A DNA stretch of 64,000 nt from CAVOXO01 sp963700425 (GTDB lineage Bacteria > Actinomycetota > Acidimicrobiia > Acidimicrobiales > Microtrichaceae). Within the stretch, counting starts at the first letter, position 1; each line of letters opens with the position of its first letter. The notes under the pieces are model-generated. The model made no database searches, was not told the origin of the DNA, and saw only the letters and a program-made list of their open reading frames with translations. The position numbers and the translations under genes were made by a program. The stretch is taken from positions 47,548-111,547 of the forward strand of contig CAVOXO010000010.1 in the NCBI GenBank assembly GCA_963700425.1, given 5' to 3'. Shown in pieces: positions 1 to 9,283 of this stretch.

Positions 1-2
1 AC

Positions 3-173
3 GAGGGCTCCCCCATCGCTCTCGGCCACGGCCCCGCCGCCGAAGCGTTCAGAGCCATCGCCGAGCTGATCGTCACCGAGGTGGCACCTCCCACCGATCT
101 TGCAGGATGCACCGCGAGGTTGCTCGGAGCCGTGGGCGACGCGCTGGCGGCCCACGACGACGTGGCCTCCTGA
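3..173 (+). CDS. C-terminal fragment of a probable Mrp/ApbC-type P-loop ATPase
   Basis: The window opens inside this gene; 56 codons are visible before the TGA at 171-173. The residues (EGSPIALGHGPAAEAFRAIA followed by an Ala/Leu-rich helix) resemble the C-terminal end of Mrp/NBP35-type iron-sulfur carrier ATPases, where a GxPl....p...afraiAe pattern follows the last strand. No nucleotide-binding motif is inside the window, so the family call rests on this short tail only. It is followed 60 bases later by a methyltransferase gene on the same strand. Confidence 0.4.
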   Translation, partial: EGSPIALGHGPAAEAFRAIAELIVTEVAPPTDLAGCTARLLGAVGDALAAHDDVAS

Positions 174-233
174 GTCGCTCGATGTCGATACCGCATCCTC
201 CCCCCGACGTGTCGTCGACCCCCAGGAGCATCC

Positions 234-890
234 ATGGCCGGTAAGGGCATCACATTCACCGACGAACTCGGCGACTACCTCGTGCGTCACTCCACGCCAC
301 AGCGGCCCGAGCTCGACGAACTCGTGGCCGTCACCCGCGAACGCTTCGGTGACTGGGCGATCATGTCGATCGCTCCCGAACAGGGTGCCTTCATGGCGTG
401 GCTGGTTCGACTCATCGGAGCGCGGGTCGCCGTCGAGGTCGGTACCTTCACCGGATACAGCTCGATCTGTCTCGCCGACGCCCTGGGGCCGGACGGCAGG
501 CTGGTGTGCTGCGACGTCTCGGAGGAGTACACCTCGGTGGCCGTCGAGTTCTGGGAGCGGCTCGGGCTGACCGACCGCATCGAACTGCATCTCGCGCCGG
601 CTCTCGACACTCTCGCCGGCCTCCCCGACGATGCGATCGACCTGGCGTTCATCGACGCCGACAAGACGAACTACCTGCCCTACTACGAAGCCCTCCTCGG
701 TCGGCTGCGTCCGGGAGGGGTCATCGTGGTCGACAACGTGTTGTGGTCGGGACAGATCCTCGACGACACCGACACCGACGCCGACACCGTGGCACTGCGG
801 GCCTTCAACGACGCGGTCGTCGCCGACGAGCGCGTCGAGGTGTCGGTGGTCAACGTCGGCGACGGGCTGAGCCTCATCCGCAAACGTTGA
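234..890 (+). CDS. SAM-dependent O-methyltransferase (family 3, COMT-like)
   Basis: This encodes 218 residues, a normal length for bacterial catechol/caffeoyl-CoA-type O-methyltransferases (COG4122). Visible features are the glycine-rich SAM loop VEVGTFTGYSS near residue 67, the acidic end of strand 2 (CCDVSEE), and the metal/substrate region FIDADKTNY with VVDNVLWSG after it, which carry the Asp and Asn ligands of the family. The protein should transfer a methyl group from SAM to a hydroxyl of a small aromatic or similar substrate in a divalent-metal-dependent way; the natural substrate cannot be read from sequence. It starts at ATG and stands alone, with a convergent Nudix gene downstream. 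Confidence 0.85.
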   Translation: MAGKGITFTDELGDYLVRHSTPQRPELDELVAVTRERFGDWAIMSIAPEQGAFMAWLVRLIGARVAVEVGTFTGYSSICLADALGPDGRLVCCDVSEEYTSVAVEFWERLGLTDRIELHLAPALDTLAGLPDDAIDLAFIDADKTNYLPYYEALLGRLRPGGVIVVDNVLWSGQILDDTDTDADTVALRAFNDAVVADERVEVSVVNVGDGLSLIRKR

Positions 891-977
891 ACAACGGTCG
901 GACTCGTCGATCCGGATCCCTCCCCCACGACCACGACGCCGGTGCGCTCCCCGTCGGCGATGCACCGTCACGCTCTG

Positions 978-1823
978 TCAGGAGGGGCCCACCGGCTGTG
1001 AGGTGAGGGCGTCGAACTCCCGGTCACCGGGCAGGACGATCCGCATGCCGTGATCGCTGTCGACGATCCTCGGCAGCACCGCCTCGACGACGTCGAGGGT
1101 CTGGGCGTGGCGCACGACGTCGTCAGCCCGATCGAATCGCCGCAGGTCCTCGAGGCTCCGCACCGTCGGGAAGATCAACTCGAACTCCCCTGCGGCGTGA
1201 CGGTCGAGCGCCTCCTGGGGACGGATCCACAGGTTGGCGATCACCTCGCGGTCATCGTGGATCGGGGTCTGGCCCTCGGGAGGGTGGGCGACGAAGAAGC
1301 GGGTGTCGTAGCGGCGGGGTGCACCCATCGGCGTGATCCAGCGCGAGAAGTACCCGAGCCCACCGACGCTGAGACGGATGCCCTCGACCCCGCACAGTTC
1401 GGTCATCGTCATCCGGCCTTCGTCGACCTCACGCCGGTGAGCGGCGAACCGCTCGGCCACGGGGGAGTCGTCGAAGCGCACCGGACCACCCGACGAGTCG
1501 ATCGCCGAGAGTAGACCGGCCTCCTCGAACGATTCACGGATGGCCGCCACATAGAAGGCCAGGCCTCCCGCCTCCAGCTCGAGTTGCGCCGATGCCTCGG
1601 CATCGGTGAGCCCGACGCAGACGTCCTCCACACCAGTGTGTCCGTCGGCGAGGTCGACGCCACCTCCGGGGAACACATAGGCGCCGCCCACGAAGTCGCT
1701 GTCGAGGTTGCGTCGCAGCATGAAGACCTCGATGCCGCGAGCACCGTCGCGGACGAGCATCACGGTTGCCGCGTCGCGCACCGGAATCGACGCGGGGTCG
1801 TCGACCCCCATGTCCACGATCAC
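978..1823 (-). CDS. Nudix hydrolase domain protein with a stretched Nudix box
   Basis: This is a 281-residue cytoplasmic protein. The N-terminal strand (AATVMLVRDG) and VFPGGGVD followed by AIRESFEEAGLL are the Nudix fold landmarks. The usual box GX5EX7REUXEEXGU is interrupted: about 40 residues separate the GGG loop from the RESFEEAG helix, as in long Nudix proteins related to coenzyme A or NADH pyrophosphatases. The REXXEEXG catalytic helix is intact, so hydrolysis of a nucleoside diphosphate-linked substrate is expected; the substrate is unknown. The start codon is GTG, overlapping the stop of the upstream fxsA-like gene by four bases (GTGA), so the two are translationally coupled. Confidence 0.8.
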   Translation of the reverse strand: MIVDMGVDDPASIPVRDAATVMLVRDGARGIEVFMLRRNLDSDFVGGAYVFPGGGVDLADGHTGVEDVCVGLTDAEASAQLELEAGGLAFYVAAIRESFEEAGLLSAIDSSGGPVRFDDSPVAERFAAHRREVDEGRMTMTELCGVEGIRLSVGGLGYFSRWITPMGAPRRYDTRFFVAHPPEGQTPIHDDREVIANLWIRPQEALDRHAAGEFELIFPTVRSLEDLRRFDRADDVVRHAQTLDVVEAVLPRIVDSDHGMRIVLPGDREFDALTSQPVGPS

Positions 1824-2359
1824 GTACCGCCGCCCGGTCCCAATTCGCCGAACGCGTCATCGAGGATGACCTCCTCGGCGTCGAGATCGATGATGTCGTC
1901 GGCACCCGACCCGTCACCGGAGCGTGAATACGCCCGGTACTCGCCATAGGAAAACGTCTGGCCGTCGCGGATTCCCTGGCCGACGATGCGCACGTGGCGG
2001 GCGACACGGGCCGACAGCATCCCCACGAGTCGGCCGCCCGCCAGATGACGAACCGCCGGGATGGCGAGGACCAGGCCGACCCCTGCGGAGACGAAGCCCG
2101 GGGTGAGCAGCAGGATCCCGACAAGGGCGACGAGAAACCCGTCGATGAGCGACCCCGTCGGCATGCGCCCGTTCTGGACGTCGTCGATCACCCTCTTCCA
2201 CGCCGAGGTCCCCTCATGTTTGAGCACCCAGGCGCCCACCGCGCTGAGCAGGATGATCAACAGGACGGTGATCACGACCCCCAGGGCGTTCGACACCTGC
2301 ACGAGGACGAACACCTCGAGCAGCGTCAGGAGAAACAGGACGACGGCCACCGACAACAC
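1820..2359 (-). CDS. fxsA: FxsA family membrane protein
   Basis: This encodes 179 residues with an N-terminal transmembrane helix (residues about 2-20), a second one at 25-45 (VVITVLLIILLSAVGAWVLK) and a third around 75-100 ending in a TPGFVSAGVGLVLAIP segment, the hallmark of FxsA/YtzB-type inner-membrane proteins. FxsA in E. coli affects phage T7 exclusion by F plasmid; its cellular role is otherwise unclear. The C-terminal third is acidic and probably disordered (DLDAEEVILDD). It starts at GTG and is co-transcribed with the downstream Nudix gene, whose start overlaps its stop codon. Confidence 0.8.
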   Translation of the reverse strand: MLSVAVVLFLLTLLEVFVLVQVSNALGVVITVLLIILLSAVGAWVLKHEGTSAWKRVIDDVQNGRMPTGSLIDGFLVALVGILLLTPGFVSAGVGLVLAIPAVRHLAGGRLVGMLSARVARHVRIVGQGIRDGQTFSYGEYRAYSRSGDGSGADDIIDLDAEEVILDDAFGELGPGGGT

Positions 2360-2431
2360 CCGGCCACCGTACCCAACGGTCCCGACCCACGCCCTTCAGG
2401 CCGCAGCGGGGCCCCGTAGGCTGATGGCCCG

Positions 2432-3716
2432 ATGCCCGAGCCCCCACCCGATCACCCACCGTCTGTGGATTCACTGGCGCGTTCGCTTGCCGACACGGGA
2501 CTTCCCGAACCCCAACTGGTCGACATCGCCCGCCGGACGATCGCCGAACGGCGCTGGGACGAGGCACGCTCCGACGCCGAGGCAGCCGCTCGAACACGCC
2601 TGCGACCCGTCGTCAACGGCACCGGTGTCCTGCTTCACACCAATCTCGGACGGGCGCCGTGGGCGACCCACGTCGACGGAGTGGCGACGAACCTCGAATT
2701 CGATCTCGCCACCGGTGAGCGCGGCCACCGTGACGGTGCCGTTGCCGCGAGCTTCGCCCGATTGTGTGGAGCAGAGGCCGCGACCATCGTCAACAACGGT
2801 GCCGCCGCCGTGCTGCTGGCGCTCGCCGCAGTCGTGGGCGACGGCGGGGTCGCGGTGCTCGCGAGGCGAGCTCGTGGAGATCGGCGGGGGATTCCGAATT
2901 CCCGACGTGATGGCCCGTTCGGGGGCTCGGCTGATCGAGGTGGGAACCACCAACCGAACCCGCGTCGGGGACTACCGCCGCGCGATCGAGGAGGGAGATG
3001 CAGCAGCGGTGATGGTGATTCACCGTTCGAACTTCTCGATGTCGGGATTCGTCGAGTCGACCGGCCTGTCGGAACTCGCGACCCTCGGCGTGCCCGTTCT
3101 CCTCGATCTCGGATCGGGGCTGCTCGACACCCGCTGCGGATGGCTCGACGACGCGCCGCCCCGATGGTTGGCGGCCGAGCCCGGGGTCCGTCAGAGCCTG
3201 GACGCTGGCGCCGACCTGGTCATCTTCTCCGGCGACAAGCTGCTCGGTGGCCCCCAGGCGGGCCTCATCGTGGGGCGGACCGACCTGGTCGAGGCCTGCC
3301 GATCACATCCGCTGGCCCGGGCGCTGCGATGTGGCGGCCTGGTGCTGTCGAGCCTCTCCACCCTCGCCGACGACTACCTGCGGCGTGACGGCGACGCCAT
3401 CCCCTTCTGGCGCATGGCAACCGCCCCTCTCGGCGTGCTCCGGGCCCGCGCCGCGACCATCGCCGAGACGGTCGGACCGACCCTCGCCGTTGTCGAGTGC
3501 ACGTCGGTCACGGGGGGAGGGACGCTCCCTGGCGTGGACATCCCCTCCGTCGGTGTCGCGGTCGCGGGCGACCATCGCGAGCCTCTCCGTCACGGTGACC
3601 CGCCGGTGATCGGACGACTCGACGGTGACCGGACGGTCCTCGATCTCCGGGGGATCGATCCGTCCGACGACCGGGTGATCGCTGCCGCACTCGCCGCCCT
3701 CGCGCCGGCATCGTGA
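2432..3716 (+). CDS. selA: L-seryl-tRNA(Sec) selenium transferase, one frameshift
   Basis: SelA is the PLP enzyme that converts Ser-tRNA(Sec) to Sec-tRNA(Sec) using selenophosphate. The start is ATG 2432; codons run in one frame to about 2860, then the family motif SRGELVEIGG continues in the +1 frame to the TGA at 3714. Removing one base in the GTGCTCGCGAGG stretch near 2859 restores VAVSRGELVEIGG, so the frameshift is a single extra base. RIPDVM, EVGTTNRT and the PLP-lysine motif SGDKLLGGPQAG are all present. Total length (~427 residues after repair) is normal. The gene overlaps selB by four bases (GTGA), so the pair forms one operon. Either a sequencing error or a disabling mutation could explain the break; intact conserved residues on both sides favour the former. 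Confidence 0.88.
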
Positions 3717-5434
3717 CGGTCATCGCCACGGCCGGTCACGTCGACCACGGCAAGTCCACCCTGGTGAGGGCGCTCACCGGTGTCGACCCTGATCGATGGG
3801 CTGAGGAGAAGGCTCGCGGCCTCACGATCGACCTCGGCTTCGCGGCCATGGCGCCCGGCCCCGACGGGTCGCGCGTGGAGTTCGTGGACGTACCGGGACA
3901 CACCCGCTTCCTGCGCAACATGTTGGCCGGAGTCGGAGCCATCTCGCGGTGCCTGTTCGTCGTCGCGGCCGATGACGGATGGAAACCCCAATCCGAGGAA
4001 CACCTTCGCATCCTCCAGGTTCTCGGGGTCACCGCCGGCGTCATCGCTCTCACCAAGGTCGATCGCGTCGATCCCGAGACCATCGAGATCGCCCGAACGG
4101 AGATAGCCGACGCCGTCGTCGGAACGTTCCTGCAGGATGCCCCCGTCCTTGCGACCGACGCGACGTCGGGACTCGGGATCGACGAGCTCCGCGGCGCGTT
4201 GATCGACCTGGCCGGCCGGCCCGCACGTAGCCCCGTTCCGCCACGGTTCCGCCTCTGGATCGATCGCTCCTTCGCCGCACAGGGGGCGGGCACCGTCGTC
4301 ACCGGAACGCTGACGGGCGGCTCGTTGGCGCGCGACGATCGCGTCGTGGTCGCTCCGGGCCGGCGCCACGCCCGGATCCGTGCACTCCAGCATCACGGCG
4401 AGGACGTCGAGAGCATCGGACCCGACCATCGCGTAGCGGTGAACCTCTCGGGAATCGCCCATACCGACGTGATCCGTGGAGACGCCCTCGTCGCCGGGGA
4501 TGCGTGGCATCACACCGATGTCTTCGATGCGTCCCTCGCTGTTCTCGATCGCCTCGGACACTCAGTGAGCCGCAGGGGAAGTCACGTCTGCTACGTCGGA
4601 TCGGGGGAGTTCCCCGCACGGTTGCGGGTCCTCGGCCCATCCGCGCTCGACCCCGGTCAGCAGGGTTTCGTGCGTGTCCGGCTCGATCACCCGTTGCCAC
4701 TGCAACCGGGCGACCGATTCGTTCTGCGGGACTACGGCCGGGACGAGACAGTCGGAGGCGGCGAGGTCCTGGACGTCGAACCGGCCCTTCCCGCGTCTCG
4801 GGCGCTCCCCGATCGGTCGGTCGCCCGGCTGGTGGCCGAGAGGGGCGTCGTGGAGGCCTCGCATCTGGAGCTCCTGTGCGGCTTTCCGGTCACCCCCGAT
4901 CTCGGACCGTTTGTGGTGGACCCGGCGCTCAGGGAGGTCTGGAGCCGAGACCTCCGGGACGCCCTCGAGACGGCCGGTCCCGATGGCGTCACCCTGGCCG
5001 CGCTCGACGAACCTCGCCGTCTGCTGATGGCCACCCTCGAGGGTGTCGTCCTCGCCGACGGGGTGGCACGGGTCGACGGTGCGACCGACCACGAGCGGGT
5101 CAGCGACGTGCTCGCCGCGCTCGACTCCTCGCCCTTCGCTCCTCCGGAGATCGATCCGGCGTCACGGGGCGTGGTCAACGACCTGAAGCGGGCGGGCCTG
5201 GCCGTCGAACACGACGGCATCATCTTCTCGGCGGACGCCATCGCACTCGCCTCGGCGGTCGTCGCCGATCTGCTGGCGAGACATCCCGAGGGCTTCTCCG
5301 TCGCCCAGGCTCGTACGGCCTGGGGGAACACCCGGAAGCACGCCGTCCCGCTCCTGGAGATTCTCGATTCGCGTGGCGTGACCAGACGCCGCGACGACAA
5401 GCGTCTGGCCGGCCCACGACTTCCCGCCAGGTGA
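3713..5434 (+). CDS. selB: Selenocysteine-specific elongation factor SelB
   Basis: This 573-residue translational GTPase delivers Sec-tRNA(Sec) to UGA codons that carry a SECIS element. The G-domain shows G1 GHVDHGKST (residues 7-15), an RGLTIDLGFA switch, G3 DVPGH, and G4 TKVD. EF-Tu-like beta barrels follow (about 180-340), then a C-terminal winged-helix array that binds the SECIS RNA. It starts at GTG 3713 and overlaps the selA stop. No tRNA-Sec gene, selD or obvious selenoprotein was seen nearby, so the rest of the pathway must be elsewhere in the genome. Confidence 0.93.
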   Translation: MTVIATAGHVDHGKSTLVRALTGVDPDRWAEEKARGLTIDLGFAAMAPGPDGSRVEFVDVPGHTRFLRNMLAGVGAISRCLFVVAADDGWKPQSEEHLRILQVLGVTAGVIALTKVDRVDPETIEIARTEIADAVVGTFLQDAPVLATDATSGLGIDELRGALIDLAGRPARSPVPPRFRLWIDRSFAAQGAGTVVTGTLTGGSLARDDRVVVAPGRRHARIRALQHHGEDVESIGPDHRVAVNLSGIAHTDVIRGDALVAGDAWHHTDVFDASLAVLDRLGHSVSRRGSHVCYVGSGEFPARLRVLGPSALDPGQQGFVRVRLDHPLPLQPGDRFVLRDYGRDETVGGGEVLDVEPALPASRALPDRSVARLVAERGVVEASHLELLCGFPVTPDLGPFVVDPALREVWSRDLRDALETAGPDGVTLAALDEPRRLLMATLEGVVLADGVARVDGATDHERVSDVLAALDSSPFAPPEIDPASRGVVNDLKRAGLAVEHDGIIFSADAIALASAVVADLLARHPEGFSVAQARTAWGNTRKHAVPLLEILDSRGVTRRRDDKRLAGPRLPAR

Positions 5435-5506
5435 CGCGTCGGCCTGGTTGCGAGGCGTGGAGCGGGTGCCCCTCCGGTGCCACCCGGCCCGGGCGAGGTC
5501 GGGGAC

Positions 5507-5779
5507 TCAGGCCGTGGCGGTCGACCGCTCGTCGAGGATCATCCGGCGCTCCGCCTCGTTGAGCCCACCCCAGATGCCGTGCGGCTCACGGATCTCGAGT
5601 GCGTACTCCAGGCACTCCACCGCCACCGGGCAGTCCGAACAGATCTCCCGGGCCCGATTCTCCCGCTCCGCTCGATCGACTTTCCGCTCGAACTGCGGTG
5701 GCGGAAAGAACACGGTCGCGTGTGGACCCCGACAAGCCCCCCGGTTCTGCCACGAGTCGTAGGACGGAAGTGCGCTCAC
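5507..5779 (-). CDS. WhiB-family iron-sulfur transcriptional regulator
   Basis: This is a 90-residue WhiB-like protein. Four cysteines fit the [4Fe-4S] pattern: one in NRGACRG and three in ICSDCPVAVEC, followed by the diagnostic GIWGGLNEAER beta-turn and a basic C-terminus. Family members bind an iron-sulfur cluster, contact the principal sigma factor region 4 and adjust transcription in response to redox state or development; they occur only in Actinomycetota and their phages, which supports the taxonomic call. The start is taken as GTG 5779 behind a GGGGGA ribosome-binding sequence. The neighbouring pair of ArsA-like ATPase genes recalls mycobacterial whiB4 next to Rv3680-Rv3679; that comparison is inference from gene order. 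Confidence 0.92.
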   Translation of the reverse strand: MSALPSYDSWQNRGACRGPHATVFFPPPQFERKVDRAERENRAREICSDCPVAVECLEYALEIREPHGIWGGLNEAERRMILDERSTATA

Positions 5780-5856
5780 AAAGTTCCCCCTTGTTGTCGC
5801 CCCCACGCTATGTCCGGCTTCCACGGAGCGACAAGGATCAATTTGTGCGCGTCCCG

Positions 5857-7177
5857 CTAGCTGTCGCGAGCGCTCTCCGGCCCGCCGGACCGCATCTCGC
5901 GGTAGTCGCGGGCCGCTCCCTCCAGCGGCTCGACCTCGAGCGTGAGCCCGTCGATGCCGGTCACACGCAGTGACTCCGTCTCGGCGATCGGCGTCGCGCG
6001 GTTGGTGATCGCCCTCCACCGGGCCCCGTCGACCTCGACGAGACCCTCGGGCGCGATCGCGGTCACGGCGGAGCCGACCTCGCCGATCATCGATTCGCGA
6101 CCGATCGTCGGCGGTGGCGAATCGGCTCCTCACCATCGAGGGCATTCCCGAGAACATCGTCGTCGCCATACCCACGATTCCGGTCATCAACGCCAGGAGG
6201 GGTGCCCGAATCCCATCGAAGAGCCACACCGACCCGACGGTCCACATGATCAGTCCGGCGGCGGTCCAGAACCGGGGTATCGCCGTCTGGATGTCCACCG
6301 CGAACGCGATCGCCGACAGGAGACAGAGGGCGAGTGCCCAGGGCCGCGTCGGGAGAGCCGCCAATCCGTAACCCGCCAGGAGGGCACAGACCGCGCCCAC
6401 CACGCCGGCGATGCCGACCCCCGCCGTGAAGAATTCGAAGAGCAGCAGTCCGATCGCCAACCCCAACATGAGGTAGGCGATCGCCGGGCTCGCCGCGGTG
6501 TGGAACAGCTGAGTCGTCACCGGGAGGGTCTGGGTGACCCGGTCCGCAGCCAGCTGTCGCTTCGGTCGGCCCTCGCTGTCGGTGATCGTCTCGGTGGGGA
6601 TGCCGTCGATGTCGACGGCATGATCGCCCAGGGTGGCGGCCACCCCGGCGACGAGGCCCCGGTCAGCCGCCTCGCCGGCCGAAATGTCGTCGGTGCGCAG
6701 GTCGGCATTGCCGTCGTCGAACCAGTCGCCGTAGGTCCCGACCGGCAGACGTTGCTGCCCGATGGATCCGATGCGCGTGGCGGGCGCCATGGTCGACCCG
6801 TCCAACGCCAACACCAGTTCTGCTGCGCCTCCGCCCGCCGCCGCCCCTGACGGCCCCACCCAGGCACTGACACCGACGTCCGCGTTCTCGATGCGGTCGA
6901 CGAACCTCTCGAACTCCGGGTCCGTCACGACGGTGCCCGAGCTGTTGACGACGAGGATCACCGCCAGATAGCGATCATTGGTCTCCACGTCAGCGAGCGC
7001 GGTGTCGACGAAATCGATGACGACGTCGTCGATGAGACCGTTGACGTTGATGGCGAGAACGCAGCCGTCGTCGTTGGCGCACCCGCGCTCCTCGGCGCCC
7101 GCGGGGGCCATGACGAACGCCGACGCGGCCAAGCCCACGATGACGAGCGTCAGGAGGCGACTCGCTAATCTGCGCAT
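5857..7177 (-). CDS. NfeD/ClpP-class membrane protein, degenerate protease, one frameshift
   Basis: The protein begins with a signal peptide (residues 1-28, ending AGAEE), a ClpP-class serine-protease-like domain (about 35-200), four or five transmembrane helices (about 225-330) and a C-terminal NfeD OB-fold. The catalytic Ser/Lys motif normally seen in NfeD proteases (GA.AaSAG) reads GAAAGGGAAE here, so the nucleophile seems lost although DGSTMAPATRIGSIG is kept. The NfeD domain (REMIGEVGSA region onward) lies in the next frame: one extra base near 6112 shifts it, and deleting it gives ATPTIGRESMIGE. NfeD proteins partner with membrane stomatins; no stomatin gene is visible here. Ends at 5857 upstream of whiB on the same strand. 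Confidence 0.8.
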
Positions 7178-7201
7178 TCGTTCGTTCTCCGAAGGGGAAG
7201 T

Positions 7202-8173
7202 GTGGATCCTGCGCAGTTCTTCACTGCAGCGCCGGTCACCATCGTTGCCGGGAAGGGCGGGGTCGGCAAGACGACCGTGACCGCCGCGATGGCCTCGGCG
7301 GCCTCGGCGGTGGGTCTCGATGTCCTCATCGTCGAGATCGAGGGCAAGTCGCAGCTCGCGTCGCTGTTCGGATCGGACGAGCTCGGATACGAGGACGTCG
7401 AGCTACGAGCGGCGGACCCCGAGTCGGGATCGGGGCAGATCCGAGGCCGGGCACTCACTCCCGACCGGGCGCTCGTCGAATACCTCGGCGAACACGGGCT
7501 GCAACGAATCTCCAGACGACTGTCGGACAGCGGTGCTCTCGACATGGTCACCACAGCCACGCCCGGCATCAAGGACGTGCTCATACTCGGCAAGATCAAG
7601 CAGATCGAGCGGGAGGGTGTCGTCGACCTGATCCTCGTCGACGCGCCCGCCGCCGGACACGCCATCACGTTTCTCCGGAGCGCATCGGGCCTGAAGGATG
7701 CGGTGAGCGTCGGTCCGATCGAGAATCAGGCCCGTGAGGTGATCGACCTGTTGACCGACGCGGACCGTTGTCGGGTCGTGCTCGTCACGCTTCCCGAGGA
7801 GACCCCGGTCAACGAAGCCGTCGAGACGGCCTTCAGCCTGGAAGACCAGGTCGGGGTCACCCTCGGTCCCGTCGTCGTGAACGGCGCGTATCCGGCGCGT
7901 GACCTGCCCAGCGACGCCGCCGCCGCAGCAGCGGCCGAAGGAGTCGACCTCACCGCCGAGGAGTGCGATCGACTCGATGCGGCCGCCGCGTTCTTCACGG
8001 GTCGCGCCGACAGCCAGCGGGCCCAGATCGAACGGCTCGCCGCCGCACTGCCGTTGGCCCAGCTCAGGATGCCGTTCGTCTTCCGGGCCGACCTCGACGA
8101 GGAGTCGCTCGGCGTTCTCTCCGAGGCGCTGTTGATCGAACTCGGTCGTCTCGACCTCCCGAACGCCTCATGA
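7202..8173 (+). CDS. ArsA/GET3-like ATPase, first of a tandem pair
   Basis: This encodes 323 residues starting at GTG 7202 behind an AAGGGGAA ribosome-binding site. The deviant Walker A is IVAGKGGVGKTTV (residues 14-26), and the later VDLILVDAPAAGHAI segment is the switch/Walker B region of SIMIBI ATPases of the ArsA family. No arsenite-binding cysteines are evident, so arsenite export is not supported. Paired ArsA-like ATPases next to a WhiB gene are typical of actinobacteria (mycobacterial Rv3679-Rv3680, reported as a heterodimer-like pair); whether this pair works the same way is inferred. It overlaps the next gene by four bases (ATGA), indicating coupled translation. Confidence 0.87.
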   Translation: MDPAQFFTAAPVTIVAGKGGVGKTTVTAAMASAASAVGLDVLIVEIEGKSQLASLFGSDELGYEDVELRAADPESGSGQIRGRALTPDRALVEYLGEHGLQRISRRLSDSGALDMVTTATPGIKDVLILGKIKQIEREGVVDLILVDAPAAGHAITFLRSASGLKDAVSVGPIENQAREVIDLLTDADRCRVVLVTLPEETPVNEAVETAFSLEDQVGVTLGPVVVNGAYPARDLPSDAAAAAAAEGVDLTAEECDRLDAAAAFFTGRADSQRAQIERLAAALPLAQLRMPFVFRADLDEESLGVLSEALLIELGRLDLPNAS

Positions 8174-9264
8174 CCGTCGGCGTCGGAGATCTGGTGGACC
8201 GGGCCAGCGTCATCATCTGTTGTGGTTCGGGCGGGGTCGGAAAGACCACCTCCGCTGCGGTATTCGCCCTGGAGGCGGCCAAGCGAGGGCGACGTGGAGT
8301 CGTCGTCACCATCGATCCGGCGAAACGCCTGGCCGACGCTCTCGGCCTGGAAGGCCTCACCAACGAGCCTGCGGTGATCGAGGGGGACTGGCCCGGCGAG
8401 ATGGCGGCATTGATGCTCGACACCGAAGGCACGTTCAACGGCCTGGTCGCCCGATACGCCGGATCCACCGAGCAGGCCGAGAAGATCCTCGCCAACCGGT
8501 TCTACCGCAACATCGCCGGTGCGCTGTCGGGAACCCAGGAGTACATGGCCACCGAGAAGCTGTACGAGCTCGCGACGGAGACAGATGTCGACCTCATCGT
8601 CGTGGACACGCCACCGACCCGTCATGCCCTCGACTTCCTCGATGCGCCCGGCCGCCTGGCGAGGTTTCTCGACCATCGCCTGTACCGGGCCATCACCGCG
8701 CCCACGAAGGGGATCGTGAGGGCCGTGAACTACGCCGCCCAGACCTTCCTGCGGCGCGCCGCCAAGGTCGTCGGAGGCGAGGTCATCGCGGACGCGATCG
8801 CCTTCTTCGCCGCCTTCGAAGGGATGGACGAGGGATTCAAACAGCGGGCGTTGATGGTGGAGGAACTGCTCGGCGCCCAGGACACCGCGTTCGTTCTCGT
8901 GGCCTCGCCACGTGAGGAGACCGTCGCCGAGGCGCGGTACTTCGCGGAGCGCCTCGGCGTCTCCGACATCGACGTGGCGGCCGTCATCGTCAACCGCCTC
9001 CACCCCCGCTTCGGTGACGAACCCGACCGATCCTCCACCGATCGTGCCGCGGCCGACACCTACCGGGGCACGCCTCTCGGTGACCTCTACGCGACGGCCG
9101 CGGAACTCAACGACGTCGCAATCGCCGAACGACGGAATCTGGCACACCTCGAGGAGTCGATCCGTGGCGCGCTCGTGGTGGAGGTTCCGTACCTGCCCTT
9201 CGAGGTGCACGACCTCGACACCCTCTCGGCGCTGGGCGACTACCTCTTCGACCGCGCTCCCTGA
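8170..9264 (+). CDS. ArsA/GET3-like ATPase, second of a tandem pair
   Basis: The start is ATG 8170, overlapping the stop of the first ATPase. The product has 364 residues. Walker A is CCGSGGVGKTTSAAV (residues 17-31), followed by VVTIDPAKRLADALGL, which is characteristic of ArsA/GET3 proteins, and VDLIVVDTPPTRHALDFLDAP, the switch II region. A hydrophobic middle portion (AITAPTKGIVRAVNYAAQTF) could bind a partner or substrate. The first protein lacks the IDPAK signature, so the two subunits are not equivalent and probably form an asymmetric complex in the cytoplasm. Substrate unknown. Confidence 0.87.
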   Translation: MTVGVGDLVDRASVIICCGSGGVGKTTSAAVFALEAAKRGRRGVVVTIDPAKRLADALGLEGLTNEPAVIEGDWPGEMAALMLDTEGTFNGLVARYAGSTEQAEKILANRFYRNIAGALSGTQEYMATEKLYELATETDVDLIVVDTPPTRHALDFLDAPGRLARFLDHRLYRAITAPTKGIVRAVNYAAQTFLRRAAKVVGGEVIADAIAFFAAFEGMDEGFKQRALMVEELLGAQDTAFVLVASPREETVAEARYFAERLGVSDIDVAAVIVNRLHPRFGDEPDRSSTDRAAADTYRGTPLGDLYATAAELNDVAIAERRNLAHLEESIRGALVVEVPYLPFEVHDLDTLSALGDYLFDRAP

Positions 9265-9283
9265 ACCACGTCGAGGCGCACGC

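Noticed and set aside
762..790. Tandem GACACC-type repeat inside the O-methyltransferase gene
   Set aside because: It is a short run of Asp-Thr codons in a surface loop, without wider repetition.
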